From Thermomucor indicae-seudaticae (lineage: Eukaryota; Mucoromycota; Mucoromycetes; Mucorales; Lichtheimiaceae): DNA of 61,357 bases. A model generated the notes under the pieces. That model made no database searches. It was not told where the DNA came from and was given only the letters and a program-made list of their open reading frames with translations. The stretch is from contig JSYX01000162.1 in NCBI GenBank assembly GCA_000787465.1, positions 1-61,357 of the forward strand, written 5' to 3'. How positions within the stretch are numbered: the first letter of the stretch is position 1; every line of letters begins with the position of its first letter. This document shows, piece after piece, positions 48,043-57,557 of this stretch. Made by a program: the position numbers and the translations under genes.

Positions 48043-48540
48043 TGCAGAGTAACAACACAGATCAAAACAGAGGGCGAGAACCGAAGACGGCGAAGAGTCT
48101 CACAGCTGCTTGCTTTTCGCCTGTGACAAGGCCAAAGCGGCGCATCAATGTCGATGGAAAGCGGCGAACGATGAGTGTCAACGGCAGTTCTGTGTTATAA
48201 CAGGGCCTGTCCAACATATAAAAATGGCACGAACACGAAAAACAGGGATGTTGAGGCAGCGTCATGTATTGCTCTGTCAGGCATGAGCCTTATGCTGTCA
48301 GGAAAAACGCTTCCTCCATTCTGTACCAAAACCAGTCAATACCAAACTGGATGAGTTTACAACCGCGCGCCCATTATCAGGTTACTCATCCTAAAAGACA
48401 CTGACCGGAAAGTTTAAAGGCTGCGCATTGACTCACACGTGATGTAAATAGTGGCGCAAACTTGCTTTTGGTTCAATTTGGTTTTTAGATGAAAGAACAA
48501 CAACAAAATGATACCGAATATTACATAATCTAATACATGA
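48043..48540. other. spacer downstream of the kelch gene
   Basis: This holds the 3' flank of the kelch-protein gene and a 67-codon minus-strand open stretch at 48062-48265 with no known domain. Confidence 0.35.
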
Positions 48541-51500
48541 TTAATATGCACGAGCAGAAGCTATTTGGGTAGAGGATGAAGACGTGGACGGGGTTGTCAT
48601 GGTTACTGCTGCTGCCAAACCTCTTTCGCACATGGTTCCTTTCAATATTGCAATTTGGCTCGACGTGCTCTGGAGTTGCCGCTCTGCTTCCTGGAGCGCC
48701 TGTTCTCGTTCCTCCAAAGTAGCCCGGAGGTGGCTGATGCTCTCGGCCGACTCGTCCAGCTGCCGCTGTAGTTCCTGAGCCTCCCCTTGCACCTTGGCAT
48801 TGGCCTCTTTCAACTGCGCCATCTTTGCCTGTAAAGCTTGCTCCTCGGATGACAGCGCCGGTATGTTTGCCGCCGATTGCCGCGAAGTGAGCTGTTGGGT
48901 CAGATCTGCAATTTTTCGAGCGTTTTCTCGTACTTGGGCCTCAGCAAGCGATGCCCGTTGATGGAGATGCTCCACTTCTTGCAGAGCGCGTTTATGCGCT
49001 TGCATGGCCTCCTGGGCTCTCTCGTGAGCTTCTTTAGCACGTTCCTCTGCCGATTCACGGGCAAGCTGATCGTGATTGCCATGCTTATTCAGCTGCTGCA
49101 GTTGCCGACGATGGCTCTCGTTTTCGGTCAGTGTCATGGTTAGCTTGTGCTCGAGATCAGCCGTCAGTTGCTGCGGGTATCCTGCAGAAAACGGCTGTCT
49201 GTTCGCAAGCCCAACGTACTTTGACTTGAAGTAGGCCGCTTCCTGCAATGCTGCGGTACGGACCCGGTCCACCTGCTCCATCTTTTCAGACAACAGCGCT
49301 TGATGATGCGAACCGTGCATACTAGACTTGATACGCCGTAGCTCAGCTTTGGCTGACACTAATTGCTCAAACAGACTGACTTTGGCATCTTCTAGAGTAT
49401 CGCTCAATGCCATCAACATGGCTTCGTCTGCGTCAACTGAATCTTCGTCGTCCTCCTCATGCAGGGCTTTTGTGGCCGCTGATCTCATGCGTCGGGCTGT
49501 CGACACCTCGTTCCGCCACCACGACTCCTTTCGTTTCATTTCGCTAATAATGGCGTCTCGGGCTTTGATCTCGCGCAACAAAGCTTCAATCTCCTCTTGC
49601 TGCTGCGTTGAGGAGGGCTGATGGGCTTGGTCATTGATTTGAGTTGATAGCGGGTAGTTAATAACGTCGGTCTGGAGGCCCTGAAAGTTTCTTGGATCGA
49701 CAAACACGGAAACGGCATCCTGCCTATGAGTACCAGTCAAAGATACTCCTTCTCGAGAAGGTCGAGGAGGCCGTGGTGGTGATGAGAGAGACGATGTAGT
49801 CACAACCAGTCGAGAGTCTTCCTCAGTTAAAGCAGGAGACAGGTCTCGCACAGCCGCATCACTACCTGAAGTAGGCGGTGGCGTTGGAGACGCTGAAGCC
49901 GACTGAGTTTTCGACAAGTCGTCATTGCAAATATCGGAAGGTGGCAAGGGTGATGCGGTTCTGGGCCTCCGCAAAGCAGCTTCCGGAACTGTAGACATAT
50001 GACGAGGAGGAGGAGGTCGTTGAGCTAGTGATTGTTGCACGGTATTCTATAAATTGAACGTTCAAGGAGTTAAACGCTTGTACCTTTGAACACAGTAAAC
50101 CCAGGCTTGCCTGCTGTAAGTCAGCATAAGCTGATCTCGCTACTAAAGACGATTCTGGAGTTTCTCGAGAGCTCAGGCTGTCTGCCCGGGGAACAGGCGA
50201 CGGTTCAGCATTCTGGTGCGTTTGTGTTGAGAGCGAACCGATTCCCGAATCTACATTTGTAGTAAGCGACTGCATGGAGGAGGATGGCGAAACACCTGTA
50301 ATAGACGGTGTTTGCTTTTCTGGGGGATATTTGATTCTTGCTGTATGAATAAATAGGTTAAAGATGTGAAATTGCTGGTACAAAACACGTGGGCTTACAG
50401 CATTCCAAAATGTGTATCATGGAAGGCGATTCGTCTGCTTTTCCTATCCCTGTTTCACCACCAATTGCAATGATCCGGTCCGATATGGCTGTCAGCGTCA
50501 GACCAGAGCGTGGCGACGGTGAAGGCCCCATATTCCGGAACATGAACCACATGTGACCTGCTCATTTTGGAATCAGTGCGTCGCACGAAACCAAGCTATA
50601 CGCATGTGCAAAGCTTTCATTTACCTCGGAGTTTGAAGGCACACAGATCATCCAGCTCTTGGCCATCAGGTCCTCTTCCGCCAAAAACGTACAATACATC
50701 GCCCACAAGCGCTGCTCCACAACCTTCTCGCGGGATAGGAATGAATCCGACAGCAGAAACTTGTACCCAGCATCGAGTTTGAAGATCAAACGACCAGACA
50801 TCATTATACAAGTGAATCCCGTCCGTGCCTCCAAAGCTAAGACCGACCCAGCTTAATAGAAAGTCCTCATCCAACAACAACGCAAGCAAGATAGAGCGTC
50901 TTACATATACAGTTTGTTTTCGTATATCACAGATACATGGCCTGATCTGCCTGCAGGTCCTTCATTATTGGCTGTAACGTATTCCCATCGAGGATTGTTG
51001 AGGTCTACAGTTCTCTGTAAGACAAAGCGGCATTTTCGCTATTACAGTGGTATATTTACATGTACTGAGGTTAAACACAAACATGTCATTAAGGTAACGG
51101 CCTGCCCGCTGGCCGCCCCAGATATACAAGTAATCATTGGCTACTGCCGCAGAATGTCCCGAGCGTTCTACGGGTAAGCAGTTGTTCGACATTTGTAATC
51201 TGTTCCATTGTTTCGTGTCTGACAATAAGAGCCTTGGTTACTGAACCGTGAAATACAAACAACAGCGTACTCCAAACTTACTCAAGTTTAGGGTATAGAA
51301 ATGGGGATCCCATTTTTCATCAGGCATACTCGGTTCACCGCCGTACACTGTGGATATTGACATCGGTTAGTGCGTTACATGGTGATCCATAGTAACAAAA
51401 CTTACGTAATACTGCATGGTTTCCAAGCGGCACCAAGATTGAATATTTTCTCGGACTTGGAACGTCACCGGCTGCATTGATGCTGCTTGCAGACATACTA

Positions 51501-51772
51501 GCTAAACATTGGCGTGATCAGTCGCCCGGAAAAAGGAATGACACCATCTTTTTCCCCTTACCGGTGTCTATAAGAAAGAGATCTTTCTTGCTTTTATTGT
51601 GGATACCTCCGTATATGACCAGATTGTCGGAAGGCAGTGCAAGCGCAGCGGCATGGCCATAGCGAGCTAAGACATTCGAGTGGCTACCTCCAAGCTTGCG
51701 CTGAGTCCAGGGATACAGAGCAGCAGCCGCCTTGTCGGTATTGCTCTTTGTGAACCTCGCTAAGAGCGACAT
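48541..51772 (-). CDS. kelch-repeat coiled-coil protein (Tea1/Kel1 type)
   Basis: Nine exons (51772-51562, 51501-51406, 51347-51282, 51218-51060, 51004-50905, 50851-50625, 50557-50399, 50340-50084, 50046-48541) give 926 aa. The N-terminal third is a six-bladed kelch propeller, with repeats recognisable as RYGHAAALALPSDNLVIYGG, ERSGHSAAVANDYLYIWGG, GRSGHVSVIYENKLYIWVG, REGCGAALVGDVLYVFGG and PRSGLTLTAISDRIIAIGG. A Ser/Pro-rich linker follows. The C-terminal 370 residues are a long coiled coil (Gln/Glu/Ala/Leu heptads, for example LREIKARDAIISEMKRKE, HLHQRASLAEAQVRENARKI). Yeast Kel1 and fission yeast Tea1 share this layout and mark growth sites for cell polarity and fusion. A similar polarity role at hyphal tips is inference. 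Confidence 0.88.
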
Positions 51773-52469
51773 GGGAGATGAGATGATGACGACAGAGAAA
51801 GATTGTCAAAGGGATCACACTGTGGTTAAGACGAGAAAGGAAAGGAAGGGGTGGCGAGGTATTGAGCCGAAAGCGTGTGCACCCAGCTCCAGAACAGTTG
51901 TGCTGAACAGTGCGGTATATGCAGGAAAGAAATAATAGAAGGCGGAGGGGAGCAAGTTAGCTTGTATGATTTGCAAGATGGTTGCACAGCGCAACACTTT
52001 AAATTTTGCTTGCAGTGGATCCTTCTTTCACCGATGGTGAACGGTTTCTCTCATTAATTGTGCGCCCAATAAAGTTTCTTTATAGCGCCTTGACTAATAG
52101 TTGATCGACTTTGCGCTCCTGTGAAAAAGAATTGGCGGGCCTATTTTGCACTTGTCGCCCAGCATCATCGGGGCGCACTAACCATCCGGGAAAAAAAAAC
52201 TAGTATAGGTCCCCGCACCGTACAGAGCACGAGTTTTCCCCCACTTTCTGTCGTATTGATTATTTTTTACAGTGCCAAACTTAGAATTGACGAAAAGAGG
52301 CCCTGTGAAACATACCCTTCCAGTTAGCGCTCATCAGAGCTGTTCTGCGTTGACTGATATTTGAACGACTTATAAAGGATCATTGATCATGATATATAGG
52401 AGTGACGTTTCGAAGGAAAAGCCGTGAAAGGGGCGAGTCCCGAATTTCTCTCTTTGAACGTGACCTACT
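51773..52469. other. divergent promoter region, kelch gene / DSC3
   Basis: About 0.7 kb between the divergent genes. No coding model is supported. The DSC3 frame opens upstream to 52402 without changing the domain, so the ATG at 52470 was kept. Confidence 0.4.
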
Positions 52470-53468
52470 ATGCGGCAAGAGGCAGAGGAATACTATGACT
52501 CCATCGATCTACATGTGCGCTGGACAGAGGGACAGGATCTCGTCCTTCGAGTATCACCCGCGGACACTATTCAGAGCATTAAAGAAAAGGTTTTTTTCGC
52601 CTTCATCGCTCGTCGCAAGTTCCCCCCGCCAACTAATCTCCCTGCCAGATTCGTCACGATGCTCCTAAAGCCAAACGGAAAAACATTCGACTTATCCACA
52701 ATGGACGAATATTGGATGACGATTCGCGTACACTGAGCGACTATGGCCTCGGAAAGCTGGTGCGAAACAGTGACTCGAAAGCAAAGATACCACCTCCTCC
52801 ACCTGTCTATGTACATTGTTCCTTGTCTGATTACCGACCCAATCGACGCACAAACAATGTAAGCAGCGGCCTTGAGATGACTATGGAATGTGAGGACTGA
52901 TGCATTGTCAGAACCAACCTCAACTGACGCCGCCTATTGGCTTTGATCGATTGCGAGAGTCTGGGTTCTCGGAAGAGGATATTCAAAGTATTCGGTCGAC
53001 GTTTCATCGTATCCACGGTACTGAAGGACAAGGTACGGACGCAATTGGCAAGAAGACGGATGTAGAGCTTATCATATGTGGTCTTTTTTCTTTCAGAGAA
53101 CTCGGAACAAGCTCGAAATTTGGAAGAGCAGTGGATCGATAACTCGGCAGAAACGTTGCCAGACGGATGTAAGTGTAACGATGTGAATCGTTACGTAGTA
53201 GTTGTCGCATGCTAATCGTTATTGTTCTTTTTTAGCCGTTCAGGGTACTTACAAGGAAATGGTATGGGGCCTCGTTCTGGGCTTTTTTCTGGGTATCGTT
53301 TGTCTATTCTGGTTCCGTGAGTCAGTCTTCAGTCGAAGGCATCAAATGGGTAAGCAAAAGATGATGACGCCGAAAAAGAGACCCTGTAGGCTTAAATCAG
53401 GACGGTTAGGCATCATTGCGGGAATTTTGATCAACATTTCGTTTGGCGTTCTGCATGTGTACTATTAG
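52470..53468 (+). CDS. DSC3: Dsc3-like subunit of the Golgi Dsc E3 ubiquitin ligase (DUF2407)
   Basis: Six exons (52470-52589, 52649-52858, 52912-53032, 53097-53168, 53236-53349, 53410-53468) give 231 aa. In fission yeast and Aspergillus the Dsc complex cleaves SREBP and degrades misplaced membrane proteins. The N-terminal ubiquitin-like domain (about 10-100) has IDLHVRWTEGQDLVLRVSP and the ubiquitin-like turn IRLIHNGRILDDDSRTLSDY. The DUF2407 C-terminal part reads GFDRLRESGFSEEDIQSIRS, then ARNLEEQWIDNS. Two membrane helices close the protein (MVWGLVLGFFLGIVCLFWF and IIAGILINISFGVLHV). All features match Dsc3 in order and size. It lies between Mga2 and Sre1 in this window. Confidence 0.85.
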
Positions 53469-53692
53469 TAGTAGACGCGCAATTCTTTCGTATATACCAT
53501 ACCTGTTCAAATCTATGTTTTTAATGGAGCCAGGTGCTCCAAGAAAACAAACTGATCCACCGACAGGAAGACGATACGCTTAGAAACACGAGTCCTTTTG
53601 CTTCTTTCAGTTACAAGTCTATACGGGTGCTGTAGAGTCTTCTTGTTATGAGTGGCTGCCACGTGTCAACCGCGACGTAAACTTTTCTTTGC

Positions 53693-54689
53693 ATGTACCT
53701 AATCCTTTTTATTTGTTCTTGTTTGTGCACGCTTAGTCTACTTGCTTTGCTAGCTAAATGGGTGCCATGTCTACGGTCATCGGTTTTGGCGTACGGTAAA
53801 TTGGCATTGACATCAGAAAAGCCTCGCTCGGTGTTTGCAGCACGGCTCGCTCGATGCACAGTTCCTAAATCGTGGTTTCTTCATTTCTACACCGTGGGAC
53901 TCGCGTTGGCCCTTTACTGTGCGGCAGAAATTACGGTCCTGCTAGAGTACCAGCATCACGGTCCTTTACTCGCATTGCTGCGGGACGCGGATGACGCTCA
54001 AGGAAGCAATCACGTCGGACGTTTGGAAAGCTTGCTCGCGCTCTGGCTGTTGATATTCCATTTAGCGCGTCGCTGTTACGAGTGTGTCTGGATCGAGAGG
54101 CCGTCGCAAGGTGCGCGTATGCACGTCTCACATTACCTTGTTGGTCTTGGTTTCTATGGTGCCATGGTGTTTGGTACTTGGCTTGAAAGCGCTGTTTACT
54201 TTGGCGTGTGGCCATTGTCGCCCTCTATACGAGGTGGTGAGTCAGAAAGAGAGAGACTCGTTATACTTTTCGTGTCATGCGCTAATTATTGAGCTGGCTG
54301 ATGTAGATGCAAACATATATTGGATCAGGACAGTAATAGCCATTTTACTCTTTGCCTACGCATCAAAGCACCAACATGCGTGTCACCGAATCCTTGCTTC
54401 TCTCCGGAAGCCAGAAGACAACAGATGCAGCAGATACTGTATACCAAGAGGCGACTGGTTTGAATGGATTGTAACTCCTCATTATCTGTCAGATATTCTG
54501 GTGTATCTGTCGCTTTGCATCTTGCATGGGTTTAAGAACTGGATATTACTCTGTGGCCTGGTTTGGACAGTGACGAATCTCTCCATTACGGCATGTGAAA
54601 CGGAGGCTTGGTACAGGAAGACCTTCAGAGCGCAATACGCAATTGCTTTCCCAAAAGGCCGATGGATAATTCTACCCGGGTTATATTGA
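53693..54689 (+). CDS. DFG10: polyprenol reductase (SRD5A3/Dfg10 type)
   Basis: Two exons (53693-54236, 54307-54689) give 308 aa. It is a multi-pass ER enzyme of the steroid 5-alpha-reductase family that reduces the alpha-isoprene unit in the polyprenol-to-dolichol pathway (now known to work with a dehydrogenase partner), feeding N-glycosylation and GPI anchors. Typical blocks are HLARRCYECVWIERPSQGAR with HVSHYLVGLGFY, KHQHACHRILASLRK, and the family signature IPRGDWFEWIVTPHYLSDIL followed by the C-terminal AWYRKTFRAQYAIAFPKGRW. At least six hydrophobic segments are visible. The intron phase fixes the donor at 54237. Confidence 0.9.
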
Positions 54690-54781
54690 CACGGTCCATG
54701 CATGGAACACCCGGCGGTGTCTAAAATTTCTGTGATTCGCTCGCACGGGTCTTTCTTCCTCTTCTTGTTTGTTTTGTGATC

Positions 54782-57152
54782 ATGAAGTTTGGTCATACTT
54801 TAAAGACTTCTTTGTATCCAGAGTGGACGTACTATTACCTCGGTAATAAATAGAGCGTTTTATGGTTTTGTCTTGTTTGGGGTTGACTGAGACATGAGCA
54901 ACATTGTTGCATAGCCTACGACGATTTAAAGAAATACCTGAAGCAGAATTCACGCACCAGCAATGAGTGGAACGAAGACAAAGAGGCGCTGTTTGTTGAG
55001 CATTTGGAAAAAGAGCTCGATAAGGTTTACAACTTTCAGCGTGCCAAACTCGGCGAAATCAATAGACGTATAGAAGCAGAAGCTCGGGAAGTGGATGAAC
55101 TTTGTCGCAAAGAGAACCCAGAAGAAGATGAATTCACGGCCTCAGAGCTTGAGCTTGGTCATATCATTGCGGATGTGCATGACTTGGCCAAGTTCACCAG
55201 GCTAAACTACACTGGATTCTTAAAGATCATCAAAAAGCACGATGCAAGTTTAAAAAGTTTGGCATGTGTCAATTATCCACCTGACCTGATTGTCGTTTGC
55301 ACTGTAGAAAGTGACGGGTTGGACGCTCAGACCAATGTTTAGCGTACGACTGAACGCCAAACCATTCTACAAGGAGAATTATGATGCCTTAATTGTGCGT
55401 ATCTCAGGCTTGTATGATCGCGTGCGCACCCGTGGCAAAGAGCGCCGTGGTGACACAGCCGCTGGTGGAAAACAATCGGCGTTTGTGCGAAACACGACAA
55501 AATACTGGTAACATATCAGGGGCTCTTTCTTTCCCTTTTGGGGCTTGTCTAAAGTGTTTCAAATAGGGTCCATCCCGATAATATTACCGAGCTGAAACTG
55601 ATTATCCTCAAGCATCTGCCCGTGCTTGTATTCAATCCCAACAAAGAGTTTGAGCCACAGGACTCGGCTATCTCGAGCGTTTACTTTGACAACGATGACT
55701 TTGAGCTATACAAGGGTCGCCTGGAGAAGAGCGAAGGTGCTGAGGCTATCCGTATGCGATGGTACGGCGGCATGGATGCCAATACGATTTATGTCGAGCG
55801 AAAGACGCATCGCGAGGATTGGACAGGCGAGAAGTCAGTCAAGGCGCGATTCCCGATCAAGGAAAAATACCTCAATGCCTTCCTTCGAGGAGAGTATACC
55901 ACGGATGAGCTGTTTGCCAAGATGCGTGAGCAAGGCAAATACTCTGAAAAAGAGATACAGGAAATGGAGCAGCTGGCGCAAGAAGTGCAATACACAGTCA
56001 TAACGAAACGTCTGCATCCTGTCATACGAACGTTCTATAACAGAACCGCGTTCCAGTTGCCCGGCGATGCGCGGGTGCGTATCAGTCTGGATACTGAGCT
56101 TTCACTGATCAGGGAGGACAATATGGGAAGACCGCGCTCAGGCAACAATTGGCGACGCATGGACATTGGTGTGGATTACCCATTCAAACAATTACCGGAT
56201 GAGGATATATGTCGATTCCCGTATGCAATCTTGGAGGTCAAGCTGCAGACGCACGTTGGACAAGAACCGCCGCAATGGGTCGTGGAACTCGTGAATTCAC
56301 ATCTGGTCGAATCTGTTCCCAAGTTCTCAAAATTCATTCATGGCGTTGCAACGCTTCTGGAAGAGAAGATCAATGTGTTACCGTTCTGGCTCCCTCAAAT
56401 GGACATTGATATCCGCAAGCCACCCGTCAAATCATTTGGTCTGAACCGACCTACCGACACTGCTGGGAGCAGTTCAACTTCTGGACACAGCACCGACGAA
56501 TACCATGTCCGTATTGGGATGCTTGCCGAAGCAACAGGCCCCACTGAAACGACGCCATTATTGCTTCCTGACCCCGAAAGCGGCGAAGCGCAACATGACA
56601 ATAATAAAGACAAGGGGATCTTGAAGCAACTGTCACCTGCTGGACTCAAGAACTTGTTTAAAAAGTCCAAGACCACGTTCATTCGTAAACAGGCGCAAGT
56701 GGCACCTACCACCGGTCGACGAGGCAGTCGTGCCCAAAATGTCCAAAAGACAGTACCCGTCAAGACCTTTTTCGCAAACGAACGCACGTTCCTGGCATGG
56801 TTACAGTTTACCATCTTGTTGGGTGGATTGGCGCTTGGTTTGCTCAACTTTTCGGACCACGTGGGTCGCGTTTCTGCTGGTGCTTTTACGTTTTTATCCG
56901 TTGGAGTCATGGTGTATGCTCTCTATTCGTACCACGTCAGGACGAACAGGGTCATGAAAAACGACCCAGGAGAGTATTCAGACAAGTACGCACCAGCAGT
57001 CCTTACTGGCTTTTTGGTTCTGGCTGTGTCTATCAATTTTTATCGTAAGTACTGCTTTCAAGTACTCAGGGGTCCTTTGTTTTTCACTGATCCGAGTAAA
57101 TCCAGTTCGTTTGGCCTTGGAAGGCGGCGTTGAATGGCATCATGGTAAATAG
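54782..57152 (+). CDS. VTC4: vacuolar transporter chaperone Vtc4, polyphosphate polymerase
   Basis: Five exons (54782-54842, 54915-55247, 55312-55507, 55567-57044, 57106-57152) give 704 aa. Vtc4 makes inorganic polyphosphate from ATP at the vacuolar membrane and moves it inside. The SPX domain (about 1-145) senses inositol pyrophosphates: [20 protein letters not shown] at the start and [16 protein letters not shown]. The catalytic tunnel domain (about 195-470) has [31 protein letters not shown] (Arg259, Arg261), [20 protein letters not shown] (Lys276), AILEVKLQT and [14 protein letters not shown], so the key basic residues and the acidic metal ligand are kept. Three membrane helices of DUF202 end the protein ([19 protein letters not shown] onward). 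The last intron (57045-57105, GTAAGT to CCAG) is optional: reading through gives a different tail stopping at 57133. Confidence 0.95.
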
Positions 57153-57557
57153 ATTCCTCCTTGGAAACAAAAGTCTATGTTTATCCTGTCGATACTGTAT
57201 TTCTAGTAAATGTTTGCCCCACTTGGGGATACCCAAGTAGCATAAACACATATATGATTAACAGCATTTTAGCTCTTACCGCTCCTAATATAAGTTTGTT
57301 GATTGATTGATTGGTCTATTTACTTCTGTGACCAGCCTCTGACTTTGAGCTGGCGTATGTCTACCGCATTGGCAGAATCCGCCACAGCATCTGGGACTGT
57401 AAGCACTTTTGTGAGCTGTGCGATTCGCTTTAATACCGCTTACGATCTTACAGACGTGGAGGGTGGTGATGGATCGTTGCGGGAATAACACGAATATCTA
57501 ATACGCGACAATATGTATTTTGGGATTAGCACCAGCAAAAGTGACACTTCTTTATTT
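57153..57557. other. 3' intergenic between convergent VTC4 and SRE1
   Basis: Contains the VTC4 and SRE1 3' flanks and a TTGATTGATTGATTGG tract at 57299-57314. Open stretches on both strands (57285-57491) are short and unassigned. Confidence 0.4.
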
